Of a stretch of DNA of 64,000 nucleotides, positions 45,413 through 59,160 are shown one piece after another (position 1 is the first letter of the stretch; each line of letters begins with the position of its first letter). This stretch comes from Poecilobothrus nobilitatus (lineage: Eukaryota; Arthropoda; Insecta; Diptera; Dolichopodidae). The DNA lies in NCBI GenBank assembly GCA_947095535.1, contig OX352774.1:67084416-67148415 (forward strand). Reading direction: 5' to 3'. The translations under genes were made by a program, and so were the position numbers. The notes under the pieces were generated by a model that had not been told where the DNA came from, searched no databases, and saw only the letters and a program-made list of their open reading frames with translations.

Positions 45413-48400
45413 CTTAACGAAAGTAGCAGGACGAGATAAGAGCCACTTTTTGGAAACAAAGTGAATCAGCACTAGCTAAACTTTATTCTAATTTCCATTT
45501 GTATAGTCAATTAGAAAGTACTGGTTTATATCATAGCGGTCAAAGCCTATAGGTAGTGGACATCTTTTGTCAACAAAATCCCTTTCTTATCCTAATCTAA
45601 TTTTACTTCATATCCTATATACCAAAAAAAAAAAAAATAATATATTACTTTGCCTTCTTAATGGTTTATTTGTGTATATAAGTGTGTTTTTAATAAAAAA
45701 ATAAAAAATAAAAAGCAAAATAACAAAAAAAAAAAAAAACTTTTATAAATTTTTATGAACTAAGTTTTAAGTATATAATCATGTACAAATAAATATATGT
45801 ATGTAGGTATATACACTGTACATAATAAGTACATAATGGGGTAATGAAGTATACATATATATTAAAAAATATTGTAGCTAATAATATTTTTTAAGTAAAA
45901 CAGTTAATATATTCTTGTTGTTGTAAATGTCGGTTTAAATATTATTTAACATTACAGTAAGGAAATCTATCTACTAAGTATACAAAACATGATCTTATCA
46001 TTTTTATTTTTCTTCTGTATTTTTTTTTGTTTTTTTATTATTCTTTTTCTTTTTTATAAATTTATTGATTTGAGCACCCTTTTTTCTTTGTTTCTTTGTA
46101 TTTATTTTTCTTTCACATTGTGAAACAACATAAATAAATTGTATTTTGCAATATGAAGTTAGAAAAATCTTTGTTTTATAACGGTTATCCTTTACTGATT
46201 TGTTATAAAAAAAAAAAAAAAACCAATGCATAGAATATTCAATAAAAGTTTTTTTTTTGAAACGTGTAAACTGTTAAAAAAATGTGACATGAAACTGAAA
46301 AGAAACTTAATTTACTCTTAATATTATGCAATACATTTTATTTTTATGTTTTATTATGATTTTGACAGTTGAAAATTGGTATAATTATTTTGGTCTTGAT
46401 AATTTTTGAGAAAAAATTAATTCTGGAAAGTGTTAAGGAAATTTTTTTATTTTTTTTTTTCATATTGTTTTTATTTCTATTTATTTCTAAGATAATAATA
46501 TTTCAGTTATTATGTGTTTATTTAAGTTAATATAAAGTTTCTCAAAGTGATGATTGGTGGCGATGAAATTAATTAAATGATTATAACTCCAATTTGAAAA
46601 TTTTGCTCATTCAATGAAAAAATACGATAAAGAGAAGGTTCACGATACTTAGAAATCTTTTCAAATATGATGTGATGTCAAAAATATTGAAATCTATCAA
46701 AATGTCTATGCGGATTTTTATTAAAGATTTCAAAACTTTACTTTCTTTTTGTCATTCTCTTCATTTACATAGAATACCCGTGAAAGTTATATTTAAGTTA
46801 TAGGGTTTCAAAGTCTTTTTTTTTTGTTATTTGAGTTTTTTTAATTTACATATAGACAAAACTGCATTGTCTTATTGTATCGAGCCTCTTTGTGGCTCTC
46901 GAAAAAATTTTTTTATTATATTATTTTATTTTTCTTCGTTTTTATGTAATGTTACTGTTTACATTTTCATTTAATATATTCAATTGGAAAAATCTGAACT
47001 TACCAATTTTTATTTTTAAATTTATTTTTTAAAACACAAGAACAACGTAAATCTAACTTATCCTACAAAAAAAAAAAAAAATAAAACCATATCCAAAGAC
47101 TTACTTATCCTTCATTACCACAAAACCTATATCTATTTTATTCTGAATCTATTCTTTCATTTGGTTCTTGTCTTGGGTTTCAAAGTGTCTTTATATTAAA
47201 GTTCTAAATGGTTATGTTTATTTTATTACGCCATATCATAAACACACAAAAAAAAAAACCAAAATTCGAACAGGTTTCCTTTAATTTAAATAGTTTAGAA
47301 TTTAAGGTCAGTAACACGGGTTCGATGATAATCATATGGCAAAAACTTTTTCGGTAAAACTGTATTTATCTCAAAGAAAAACACTTTTCCGATTCCGTTT
47401 AATTATCTACAATAAAAATAGCGTTTTATTATTTTCTTTTAATCCTAATGGGTTTTTTTTTATTATCCTTAATTTTATACTTTTTACATATACATACGTA
47501 TTATAATATACAGCAATGATTATTTATATATACCTACCAAAATGAATATTAATTTTACATAAATACCTGAAATTATTTAACTATATTGCTTTAGCTCCTA
47601 AATAGCTAGCTGTTGTAAAAATCAGAAAATAAACGAAAAAAATAACATTATTCCTGTGGTTTCCTTAACCCAATTAACAGAAGCATAATTCATTACTAAA
47701 ATATTTAATAATATAAATATGTTAAATTAGACAATCCCACAAATTGATCTTATTTTTTTTTTAAAAGTTAGACTTCTTTTATTTTCCACCAAAAAAAAAA
47801 AATAAATAAAATCAAAACAAAAACTATACTCTCTAATGTAGAATAGTTTATTAATTTTTACAAGGTAAATTCATTTATGTTAACCAATTAAAAATTAACA
47901 GGTAATCTTTTCTTACTTATCACCTTTCTAATCTATATACATTCTTCTATATACATAGTTTTTTCTTTGTTTTAATTAGTTTTAGTTCATACATAATTAA
48001 AAATATTGTTTTTATGAAATTAATACTACTATTTTTAGGGGCTCTTACTAACACACTCTTTGTATTTATTTTAAAAAATAAAAAAGTTCTTCTCTATAAA
48101 AAAAAATCCTTTAAAATGTACGACCAATTTATAGGACATACATTAATAGTCGTTGATTTTCTTACAATTTTCAATCAAATCTTATCAATTTTCACACTAG
48201 AAAAAGGAAACATAATTTCTCATTATTGGCTTTTAAAATGAACAACCATTTTATTGTATCAAATCAAAATTTCCGAAATGCGTATAAGTATGACAGGTTA
48301 AATGTCGAAATGTATAGGTACAACATGTTACGAGTTACATTTAGGGATACGAAATTTTTATCCAAAAAATGATTCTGAATTATATTATTTAATAAAATAT

Positions 48401-48748
48401 TAGACGAAAAACGGCTGATAAGAATCTCAAAACCTATTTAATTGAACCCTTGAAATGAAGCAACCACTGCTAAAGGTTGAGACTTGCTGTTGTCTGGTTC
48501 AATTCTTTTCAGAAATATATTTAAAAAAAAATATTCTAGAATTAGAAAAGGCCAGAAAATTGTGGTGCTTTTTACATTGTGGATCTTTACAAAGAGAAAT
48601 GGTGTAAAATACCAATATTAACACATTTCTTGGCCTAAAGTCTAAAAAAAATTTTTTCAGTCAACAAAATGTGATAAATTTAGTTTTTTTTTTCTTCTTG
48701 TTCTTCTGAGTCAACTAAAATACACACACACACGCCTTTGATTAATTT
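45413..48748. other. AT-rich non-coding DNA
   Basis: A/T homopolymers and TA/TG-type microsatellites. A weak inverted pair AGGCCAGAAAATTGTG / CACATTTCTTGGCCT lies at about 48549-48637. No gene recognised; frames at 46004-46231 and 48014-48241 are composition artefacts. Confidence 0.5.
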
Positions 48749-50036
48749 TTAGCACATTTCCAAAAAAATTTTGAAAAAATGTGCTTATTAGTTTCACTCT
48801 GTCCGTCCGTCCGTCTGTTTACAAAACTTCTACACCGTTAAAGATAGAGAAAAAAAATTTTAACCATGGGTAGGTTTCATAAAAAAAATAATTTTGTGGA
48901 ACAACTTTTTCATGTAGCCCCTCCCATTACGGAGCTACAGCCCCTCAAACTTTGAAAAAGCCCTATTTTTAAATGCATATATCTGTTCTACTTAAGGTTT
49001 TTTAAATCTGAAAACATCATTCGACAGGTTTTTCTTTTATCTTTCTAAATTAATATGAAAATTATACAATTTTTTTAAATTTAGTATTTAAATTTACCGT
49101 TATGTGAAAACCAAATTTTGCATGATTTTTCTACTTTCATAACTCCGGCATGCTTCTAGATAGAGGCTTGAAATTTTGAGGCAAGAAAGAACTTTTAGAA
49201 TTAGTATAAGTTTGCTCAGAAAATTTTTTTGGACCACCCCCTGTTTATGAGCTATTAGGGCTTAAAAATTCAAAATTTGTTATTTTTAAACACCTGTAAC
49301 TTAGGAACCTGTACACATTTTACTTCTGCAAGATATAAAAATTAAAGCTATAGTAATATATTTTTACGTGTGTTAAAGGTTTATTTAAGTTGTAAAGGGT
49401 TCCAAAGTTGCAGCTCTTCAAAATTGCGAAAAAGCCCCATTTTCAGATGTATATATCTCAGGCTTTGCGTAATAGTTTTGCAATCTAAAACCGCCAGAAG
49501 ATCGAAAATTTTATTATGTATGTAAAACAATATCAAAATTATGTAATATTTTGTAATTTACAATTTAAATTTACCGTTATGTGAAAACCACATTTTGCAT
49601 GAAATTTCGTTTTTCAGAACTCCGGCACGCCTTTAGATAGGAACCTGAAATTTTGAGACAAGAAAGAACTTTTAGAATTAGTATAAGTTTCCTCAGAATA
49701 TTTTGGTAGCACCCCCTCTTTAAGAGTTATTACGTCTCAAAAATTAAAAATTTGGTGTTTTTAGACACCTGTAACTTAGGCACCTATACAAATTTTTCTT
49801 CGGCAAGGCATGAAAATTAAAGGTTCAATAATATACTTTTATGTGTGTTAACGGCTTTTCTTAGTTATATAGGATTCCGGAATTACGGCCCCTCAAAATT
49901 TCAAAAATGTCCTATTTTCACATTTTTTCTTATTACATGAAATTTTCAAATTTTTGTGTAAGTCACACTTCTAAACAGTTTGTATTGAGTTTTGGAAATG
50001 TGCGCTTTTAAAAACCGTTGGTTTACATTCTACCTT
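48749..50036 (-). mobile_element. GTCY element, two-module copy on the minus strand
   Basis: The mirror image of the copies at 24.2 and 30.4 kb. The plus strand begins with the terminal hairpin TAGCACATTTCC...GAAAAAATGTGCT (48750-48786), then CACTCTGTCCGTCCGTCCGT, module B, module A and the 5' end GCGCTTTTAAAAACC...ACATTCTACCTTG. Both modules keep ACCGTTATGTGAAAACCA (about 49098 and 49573, 475 bp apart) and AGAACTTTTAGAATTAGTAT. Close similarity to the 30-kb copy suggests recent spread. No reading frame of its own. Confidence 0.85.
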
Positions 50037-51904
50037 GTTCTTTTTTTTTTTACAGAAAATTTGACAGAATTTTGAAACAAAAAACAGATTTCTCTAACAG
50101 ATGTCAGATGAAGTTTCATTTAAAAATTCTAGGGATAATTTGATTTTTTTCATTTTGAAATTTCAACGATGTAAAAATGAAAATATTAAATAAATTACTC
50201 TAAATACAAAAGCTCTTATAAGTATATATATTCTAAAATAGATAAACTATAATATGGAAGTATTGTTTATATTAATGAAATAATTTATTGTTTATGAAAA
50301 ATCTTAATATTGATTTTTTTGTTTTAGATACAAATTTCCTATACAAAAAAGAAATAAAACATATCATAAAAAATTACGATATATACTAACTAAAACGTAA
50401 TTTATAAATCCATATTTTTTTTTTTTTTTGTTTTTTTTTTTTTGAAGGGAGAGGGAAAAAATCTTATTTAATATAAGAAATTTTATTTATATAATATATA
50501 AGTTTGAAATTATTTTATGATAAATAAAATTATTATAGAGAAAAACGTAGATGGTAATAATTTCAAAGCGATTAGATATAATTTGAAAATCCTGTTAAAG
50601 TTTGAAGCGAAAAACAAAAAAATACATTTAATCAATTAAAGCAAAAAAAACAAAAAAAAAATTGAATTATATAGGCTAAAATGTATGTAGGTTTTTCCAC
50701 GTTTTTTTTTTTTGTTTTTAATGGTATTTACTTATAGAATTTCTAAAATATTTTTATCAGTTAGACAAAATTCTAAGAAAACATTCCAAATTTATGTTAT
50801 CCCATTTAAAACTGCAAATGTATTTGTAACATTTTTATTCAGAACTCTCTTAAATATAATTTCACCATTTTTCAAAAAATTTTCATTTAGCCTCATTTTA
50901 TTTCTAAGTCAAATTAATGATAATTTTACTTGATTTCGTTAGAATTATGTTTAAAATTTTTCAATTTTGTTTTTATTCATATGTACACAAGGAATTAAAG
51001 GTAACTTCATCACTTTGATTCTTATGACTATGCTTTTTATGATGGGAATTTATAATACGGACTCATCATATAATGCTAAGTTAAATCAAATATGGTGCTA
51101 TAAAAATATACAAAAACAACGTATCATTATTAAAATAAATATAAATGTCTGTATATATACAAACAAAAAATTACAATTGAGTTTATATTTAAAAAAATTA
51201 ATTAGAACTATTATTATTTTACAAAATATATCCTAAATGTCTATTAAGCGTATCTCAATAAATACCCCCTTTTTAATAGACAAAAAATTAAAAAAATTAT
51301 TAAATATCATATCATAATTTTATTTTAAATAGGTGAGAATTAAATAATTATCGGAATTACTTTAAATTGTTAATAAAAAAAAAAAAAAAGTAACACTTTC
51401 TAAAACAAGCCACTAACCTCTTTTGATCTAATTTTTAGTTATTTTTCATTTTTTTTTTTACATTTTTTTTGCAATGTTAATCACTTTGTTATGAATACAG
51501 GTAAATTATTCTTTAGCTAACCTGTCAATGATTCATAATTTTATTAAATGTGATATTTAGGAAAAATATATTTAAACTTTCGCCATAATAACGTACAAAA
51601 TATATTTTGTATGTCATAGGTAAATGAATCATATCAATAATTCAATACAAATTGTAATACTATAATATAGTTAGTAGTATAAATGCTAGAATTAATTTGA
51701 AATGTTTTTTTTTTAATACAAAACGTTTACACGCGAATATAATTTTTTTTATGATGGAACCTATTGCTGGTATTTTCAAAACCATATTTTCTTTAACGTT
51801 AAACTACGGTCATAATTATTTACCATTATTTGTGTAAACATCAGCGGAATTTTAATCTTGAGTTAAACAAACTAAATTTATCTTAAAACAGTGATGCAGT
51901 AACA
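50037..51904. other. AT-rich non-coding DNA
   Basis: T runs (50417-50444) and A-rich tracts. Frames at 50712-50933 and 50967-51236 are Phe/Ile/Lys/Asn-rich with no family features. Confidence 0.5.
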
Positions 51905-52295
51905 TTTTAAGGTGGACATTGTACCATGATAAAAGAACAAACAACCTATTGAAGCTATCTGGGCGGGATATTGCCAAAATAATAGATGTGTTAACAGGAC
52001 ACTCGCCAATTTGCGAACATGCGGCCAAACTGGGTATCCCATACAATGTATCATCATGCCGCAGTTGTGGTGAACAGGATGATAAAACACCATTATACAT
52101 CTCATCTGTAAATGCCCAGCAATGGGGTACTCTACACTAGGGCCAGAAGAGTAGCTATGAAAGTCGTGAAATGGATCTAATTCAATCCAATATGGTTTTA
52201 ATATAAGCCTTATGATCAAGAAAATGGTAGAAAAACTGCTATCATCTTTGTCACCAATATCAAGGTCAGCCGCTTATACCAACCAACCAACCAAC
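51905..52295 (+). mobile_element. LINE 3' fragment (Jockey/R1-type ORF2 C-terminus)
   Basis: From 51913 the frame reads WTLYHDKRTNNLLKLSGRD, then IAKIIDVLTGHSPICEHAA, KLGIPYNVS and CRSCGEQDD. The LTGH.pi..H...LGI..CR.C pattern is the segment after reverse transcriptase/RNase H in I/Jockey/R1-group non-LTR elements. A frameshift between 52068 and 52098 separates it from the second half of the zinc knuckle, HLICKCPAMGYSTLG (52098-52142). The element ends with an (AACC)n tail at about 52280-52295, a short-repeat 3' end as some LINEs have. It is 5'-truncated and dead. The minus-strand frames over it are shadows. Confidence 0.8.
52280..52295 (+). repeat. (AACC)n 3' tail of LINE fragment
   Basis: AACCAACCAACCAAC closes the LINE homology and marks its 3' end. 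Confidence 0.65.
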
Positions 52296-52764
52296 ATTTC
52301 AAACATTAAACACAATGTTATTATAATGAATTAAAATAACATCTGAATGGGATCAAATTGGTATTTCTCTACTAATCAAATGAGTTGAAAAAGCATTTTA
52401 AATTATTAGCGTACGATTACATAAAACCAATTAAAACAATAAAACAAATTTGAGAAAACATTATCAATCAAAATATGGACTGAGCAACTCAAATAAACCG
52501 ATACAACTCTGGATATAATCCAGCAATAGATCAATGAACCGTAATTTGTATTTAAGATTGAAATAAAAGAAAATTGAAATTACTATTATGTTCACTCCTT
52601 TTGGTTGGTATATATCGATACTCTCTAGAAATCTACCTTAGAAAACATAAATAGCACAAACAAGGTTTGGTTTTGATAACATTCTCTTGTATTTTTGGTT
52701 GTTAACTATGTTTTAAAATCAGCGCATTTAGTTCAAAAATAAAATTAGTTCTTCAATTTTATTT
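52296..52764. other. AT-rich non-coding DNA
   Basis: Separates two LINE fragments of opposite orientation. Nothing recognised. Confidence 0.5.
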
Positions 52765-52980
52765 TCAGATAACTGGCGGACGCCTGTAAAGGTGATGAAT
52801 CGCCAGATTTTAAGTCTGATAGGGTCTGAGTACATTCGCAGAAAAAGTGATGAAAAGTCTCCTTTATTCCTTCGTCTTTACAGCTTCTACACTACGTATT
52901 GTAAAAATACCCATTCTGACTGCATGGGTTCCTATCGGACAGAGACTGGTAAGTTTTGATAAGGCGTTCTAATTAGATAG
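52765..52980 (-). mobile_element. LINE 3' fragment, reverse strand, zinc knuckle retained
   Basis: On the minus strand one frame reads NALSK, and nearby LTSLCPIGTHAVRMGIF (equivalent to the LTGH.pig.H...mGI block of 51905-52295). After a shift it continues CRSCKDEGIKETFHHFFCEC and TQTLSDLKSG. The C-x2-C...H...C residues are all present. It belongs to the same broad group as the fragment at 51905 but diverges in sequence, so it is a different insertion. No reverse transcriptase domain remains. Confidence 0.75.
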
Positions 52981-53740
52981 CGGTTATAATCTTAAGTTAA
53001 TTATAATCTATAAGTTAGGCAAATCGATAATTTTTTTATTCCTGCAATATTATAAAAACCATTTTGGAATAACAATTAATTAATGAGAGTATTACAAGAT
53101 ATTTTAAGTTTGACAAAAAACAAATGTAAAAACTTAAATAATCTTAAATGACAATAAAAAAATAACATATTCTGCTATATAAATTTGTATTTTATAGATT
53201 TTTTTTTAGAAATTTTCCATGAAAAAAAACAGGCAAATTGAAGTAAAACAAAATTCAGTAAGAAACAATATTTAATTAAAAAGAAATCAGAAAGCAAAAG
53301 GTGTTAAATTAGTCTTTGTAGTGTCTTTTTACAAGGATTATCTTGAACCGATTTTCTTTTCCAATTAAACAACCTTGTTTTGATATACGGTAAAATACTT
53401 AACTCATTACATAAACATATTATTATAAGAAAAAAACTACATAATTCATTACAAAATAATATGTTCTTTAAAAATTCAAGCGAAACATCATTTACATCTT
53501 TCCTATATTATTTAATTATTTCTCTTTGGTTGTTTAATGTTTTTTTTTTTCATCCGTATTTATACAAAGTGTCATCGCAGTAGGTACAATGTTCGATAAC
53601 AGAAAGTGATAACTTCAAATGAAATATATTGAATGGTTTTCGAATGACTGTAACCTAAGTTTAAGTTGTTATTAGGTAATATCTATGTATTTATTTCTTA
53701 ATATACATTAAATTCGATTATTTAGATGAAAGCTAGAGGA
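52981..53740. other. AT-rich non-coding DNA
   Basis: No element or gene recognised; the frame at 53380-53583 is not protein-like. Confidence 0.5.
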
Positions 53741-54213
53741 ACATTTGGATGAACATTATTTGGAAATAATGAAGATCATTCCAAATACCTGTTATACGGT
53801 AGTGAAATTTGGTTGGTCTACAAGAAAGAAACATACGAACTACAAGTTTTTATTAACAAGTGCCTCCATATCATATGTAGAATACATTACCCAAAAAGAA
53901 TACGCAATGAAGAGGTTTTGGAAACAATCGGTCGAAAAGCCAATCGAAATAGAAATTAAAAAACGAGAATATAGATGGATTAATCACGTTCTTAGAAGAT
54001 CTCCTAATTGCAAAGCTAGACAAAGACAACTTCTAGAATCGAACTAATCAAGGGAAAAGAATGTTGGAACACAGCTAGGAATACATGGCGTAGAACAGTA
54101 CAACGAGAAATAACACAAATGAACAAAACATGGTCACAAATGAAAATAATGGCACAAAATAGAAGCAGATGGAAAGGATTTATGGAAGCCATAACTCCAA
54201 AGGGAGTAAAATA
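53741..54213 (+). mobile_element. LINE reverse transcriptase C-terminus, frameshifted remnant
   Basis: The frame from 53789 reads LLYGSEIW, the motif that follows the reverse transcriptase core in many non-LTR elements. A shift leads to RKKHTNYKF, and another frame to NKCLHIICRIHYPKRIRNEE. The long open frame carries KPIEIEIKKREYRWINHVLR (the usual RRWIGHxLR block) up to a stop at 54045. A further shift restores SRNTWRRTVQREITQMNKTW and NRSRWKGFMEAI, closing at about 54213. This order is typical of RTE/CR1-like LINE 3' ends, and the exact clade is uncertain. At least three frameshifts make it a pseudogene. It is unrelated to the zinc-knuckle fragments 1 kb upstream. Confidence 0.8.
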
Positions 54214-57200
54214 GAAAAAAAAAAATAGACAATAGTTGAAGATAAAATTCATTTTGTTTTGAAATTGTTTGTTTATTTTACTCTTTACTATCTCTGGCCA
54301 CCTCTTATACAAACTCGTCTGTACTGTTAATTATACTTTCTTTTTTATAATTATAATTTTGCTAATGGATCATTTTGTATCTAAACTAACCTAATAAAGT
54401 GTTAATTCTATTGTTACGGTTACTGTTATTCTTATTTAATAAATTAACAAACATATTGAATTTATTAACTAATGTAACATTTTTTTTTTTTATGTTTCCA
54501 TTTAGTTTGAATGAAAATTCAATTCAATATGGTTTTTTTTTTTTTGTTTTTTTTTTCTATTATTCTTGTATATTCATTAAATGACAGATGACCTACTTTC
54601 ATTAATTTACTAAAAATATAAAGGGCCTCCACATCTATTGTTCTTTGTTCTTCTATTTATTTACCGATTTTCAAAATAAAATTGAAAACAAAATAATATA
54701 TATATATTATATATATATATATTTATATAGATATATGTATATTGTTCTTTTATTTACTCAAATGTTTACATATTATATAATATATATACATATTTTTATA
54801 AGAATTTTCTATTCTACAAATCACGTTTCAAGATTATAAATATACAGTTGTACAAATAATATATACATACATATTACATACACGCATATATATATATATA
54901 TATGTATATTTTTTTTTACTTTTCCCCCAATTTTTTTTCTTTACATAAAGCTGATATATTTTGTAATTTAAACATATCGAATTGTATTCAGTTCTATATA
55001 GTACAAGTTCATTGTACTTTTTTGTATAATGAGAAAATTTGGTCACATTAATCAAAACACCAAACCACTACATTTAAGTATTTATCATACAGAAAGTATA
55101 TTTAAGTGAAGCAAAATTTTTATTTTACAAGTGTAAAGTGGAAAAATTTCCATTTTGTTATAAAAAAAAAAACAAAAAAAAATAGTATATTCATATTGTC
55201 TAGGAAGTCCTTTTCAAAAAACACTTAGATAAATTTTAATAAAAAAAAGAAAATGTAATTATAAATTTTGTTTTCCGTTTGAAATATTAAAATTATATTT
55301 AGTACATTTTTTTTTAAAATTATTTTGCTATAATAGTTTTTTATTAAGATTAAAAAGAAAAAAAAAAGCAGCTTTTAATAAAAAATCAAGATTCAAGCCC
55401 CAATTTAAAACATCCACAAAGCGTCGTTTTAAGGACTACTTTAAATAAACTGTTTAATTTGCTCTTTACATTCATTGTAAAGAATTTTTCAAAAGAAGTA
55501 TGAGTGGAAAATTTTATATGAATATCGTGTATAATTATTACTGTCCTAAAGCAAAAACAAATTCAGTTTAAATTAGGTTTCTATTAAATCTTAATCAAAT
55601 ATCTCTTTAGTTATTAAATAACAAATATCAAAAGTAGTTTCAATCAATTAAAAATCATTTCATCAAATAACTTTAACAAAATTAGTACTTTTTATACTGT
55701 TACTTATATCAAAATATATAATATATACATACACCACCAGATGTCATTTCATGATCAACAGAAGTACCCAGTTTTAATTTAACATTTTTGACAACATTAA
55801 AACGTAACGGAACTTAAAATAAATAATGGAATTACATATGTTAAAAAATTCGTCTCTTATATTATTAAAAAAAAAAAAAAAAACCGTAATCACGTATAGG
55901 AAATAAACGAAAATTTGTTAAAGGGCTTTTTTTTATGGTAATAAAAGCCACCTACCAAGTTTGAAAGATTTTTTTTTAACAAAAAAACAAATGTCAAATT
56001 AGGCATATCTATATTGATGTCAGTCAGTTTTATCAAGAATCTAGTTTGAAATCTTTTACTTTAAAAGTTTGTTCAACTTTGAAACAGTTTGAAATAAATA
56101 TGTCTTGGCTTAAAACATTTTTGGTTCATAATTTGTAAGATGGTGGATAGAGTATTGATAGTTTTGAATTAGTTCTTCTGGAGTTTATTTTAATTCTTTT
56201 ACGTGTTCTTGTCCTATTTTATTTTATTTATATTCTTTTTAATATAACAAAGCATATTTTAATGAATTTTTAGAAAATGGTATTGAAGTATTATATATAG
56301 GAAAAATCATTAATTTAGTCTCATTTTGCGTCATTAAGTTATTTAAAAAATTTCCCGGTTTCATTTAAAAAATTTTCAAATCTTATTTTTTACAATTTTT
56401 TTTTTGTGTTTTGTCTTTATTTAGAAATGAAAAATGTGCGGTTATTCTTAAAACTGAGGTTTTGTATAGATTTAAACAATTTTTCAGTAAAAAAAATATA
56501 ATAAAAAAAAAAAGAAATGGAACATTCGTGATTATTTAAATTTCTTTTTTTTTTTTTGGTACAATAAAAACTCAGACACAAAACAAATACAAAACAAAAA
56601 ACACATTGAATGAAAATCAAAAACAAATACAAAAAAAAAAAAACAAAAATTGGACTTATGGGAAGTGAAAGAAAATTTCAAAATAAAATTTAAAGTGGGA
56701 TACAAACCGCAAAACAAAAGCAGAAAACAAAAAACAAAAAACTTTACTATACTTAAATGACGTCAACACAAACGTCAGATAGAAGTGAAAAGACATTAGA
56801 ATAAAAAATGATATATGTATATATTATGTATATTTTTTCTCCTTTTCTACTTAAATTTTTAATGTGGATATAATTTTTTTTTTTTTTTTGAGTTCTGATT
56901 TATTGGACCATTTTTATTCTTTTCTTTAGTTTTCTTTTGGGAGAATTTAAGAACATCTTCATATATATAAAAATAAAGTAATAACAATGACATATTCTAA
57001 ATGTTTACATTGTAAATGTATGTAGATGTATTGTATAACTAATGAAATATGAAAATCTATGAAGGATATTAATTTGTATGTCATTTTGATTTTTGTCTTT
57101 TTGTCTCTGATTTTTTGTCTATTTTAAATTTCATCTAATTACAATATGTATTTTTATTTTTTTTTTTCTTTAATAGTTTTTTTTTTTATACCTATTAACA

Positions 57201-57690
57201 ATTAGATCAGTTCGAATATTTTATGCGGCACACTTGACGACAAAAAGATTAGAAAAATAACCCCGACAGCTGGGTCATGAGAGTAAAATACAGAGCTTTA
57301 CAACGATACTTTGGATAGATATAAGATTTGTAATAGGTGATTCATAATAGAAAATTAAAAACATATTGCTAATAGTTAAATTATGATAACTTGAATGAAT
57401 CAATTTTGTAATAACATATTTAATGAAGAAATTTTATATAATGACAGCAATTGTTAGACAAACTATAAACAATGAATTGCAACACAAGATATAATTTGGC
57501 ATTTTCAAAAAGATATTTTCATATTTTATCATACGAATTACCTAAACATATTAAACTTCGAATATCTTGAGCTGTGTAGTTGCTGATTGTACCATTCTTA
57601 ATAATATTTCGAGTAATTAAAATAAAGGCGAAAAAAAGTATGCTTTCGCATAAATTTTTATAAATGGTAATGATGTCATTTAGAGATAAT
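54214..57690. other. AT-rich non-coding DNA with (TA)n microsatellites
   Basis: (TA)n tracts at about 54695-54722 and 54885-54909, poly(A)/poly(T) runs (for example 55867-55882, 56875-56889). The 57220-57330 patch is less AT-rich but not recognised. No gene is supported. Confidence 0.5.
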
Positions 57691-57726
57691 GGTTCGAATG
57701 CATAAAACTGAGCTTGTACTTAAAAT
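57691..57726 (+). mobile_element. Single arm of MITE family 2
   Basis: GGTTCGAATGCATAAAACTG then AGCTTGTACTTAAAATC matches the arms of the elements at 5561-5694 and 7394-7604. I found no opposite arm downstream, so it is a solo or truncated end. Confidence 0.6.
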
Positions 57727-59160
57727 CATCTGGAGTCATAGCAAAATAAATTCATTATATGTACCGATTTTTTTGTATAATTTTTGAAAGTACTTCTGTA
57801 AATGTTTTCGAAACAGTTGATTGGTGAATCACCACATCAACTCCTACATCAGATTGAAATCCAGGATTACCAATAATGTACCTTAAGAATGTTTAATTTT
57901 TCAAAATTTGATAGTGCACCCCCACCTCTGATTTTATAATTTTCCTCTAAAAATGTACATCAACTAAAATTTTTATATTTTTTTCAGGTTTTGTTACGAT
58001 ATTATTATTAAAATCTCTAGACTATGCGGTTTAAGTATCATTTAAAAGAATACTTTTATTTCGAAATGTTAGTTCTATTTCTATGGTTGACTAGTGTATG
58101 AAAGTGCCATTTCTGTTAGTTACGCTGTGAATGCAATGAACCTTATAGCTGTATAATCTTATAGTGTAAGAGTTCGATCGCCAAACAATACAGACAATAA
58201 TCACTATAAAATGTATTAAAATTAAAATAAATTAATAAAAGTCCTTAACTAAATAAAACTTTATACATATTAAATGGACCGCATAATATTCAGTTGACAA
58301 AAAAATTAAGATAGAAAATGTCTCTATTAAAATCAAATTTAATTAAGTATAGAAACAAAAACAAAAAAAAATTTATAAATTTTAAAAACCGCTTAATTAA
58401 ATAAAGTAAAAATAAAAGATTTTGCAAAACAAAAAAAAAAAACAAAAAAGAAAAATAAAAATAAATCGATAACATAAATTCTTCGAAGCAATATTAATTT
58501 ATTAAAAAATTTTTTTTAATTAGAAAATTAATTGATTTTCTCTATAAAAGAGAAAAGAAAAACAAAATTTAATTACACCAAAAAAAAATTTTTTTTTTTG
58601 TACATAATTTGTTATTGGTCTATAAAAATAACTAAGTATGGCCAATTTTTTTTTTTTTTAATTTTTAAGTGAAATCGTAATTAATTTAATTTAATAAATT
58701 GATTTTTAAACTTAAAATCCACGAATTGACATAACAGCTATAGATGTAACATTTACCAGCACATCCAATTTTTTAAATATTTGATTTACGATAAGATACG
58801 ATATGTTGGATCCCTATTATATACGATATTGAAATTTGTAAGCTGTTAGATAGTAATTAATTGTTTTCATCAAATTCATAAAAAAATTTATAAACTGAGT
58901 CTCTCCCGTAAACAAATGAATAAATACACATAGATTATAGAAAAACAGAGCACCTAAACAAAAATGATAAATACAATACAAAAGGAAGAAAACTAAAGCC
59001 TTTCCGGTTAGAAATATATAACTATAAATCGAAAATATAGAATAAATACTTCAATTAATTCTGAAAATATAAATTGTTAAAAGAAGAATCGTGGACAAAA
59101 TATTTAATTATTCAATTTATTTAATGCAAAATTGACAAAAGTATTATGCCCAATCTTTAA
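57727..59160. other. AT-rich non-coding DNA
   Basis: A slightly less AT-rich patch at 57780-58190 has no recognisable frame; a GAGTTCGATCGCC string (58168) recalls a B box but has no A box. Otherwise A/T tracts. Confidence 0.45.

Noticed and set aside
45235..45459. Minus-strand frame with 12-residue repeats
   Set aside because: The repetition follows from a 36-bp DNA tandem repeat being a multiple of three. No other evidence of a protein.
48014..48241. 75-codon hydrophobic open frame
   Set aside because: Rich in Leu, Phe, Ile and Lys as expected from very AT-rich DNA, with no motif or context supporting translation.
48465..48515. TGGTTCAATTC resembling a B box
   Set aside because: One mismatch in an invariant position and no convincing A box or cloverleaf upstream.
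52000..52219. 113-codon minus-strand frame (51878-52219), longest in the window
   Set aside because: It is antisense to a clear LINE ORF2 C-terminus on the plus strand, so it is a shadow.
58160..58185. GAGTTCGATCGCC resembling a B box
   Set aside because: No A box and no stem pairing around the loop.
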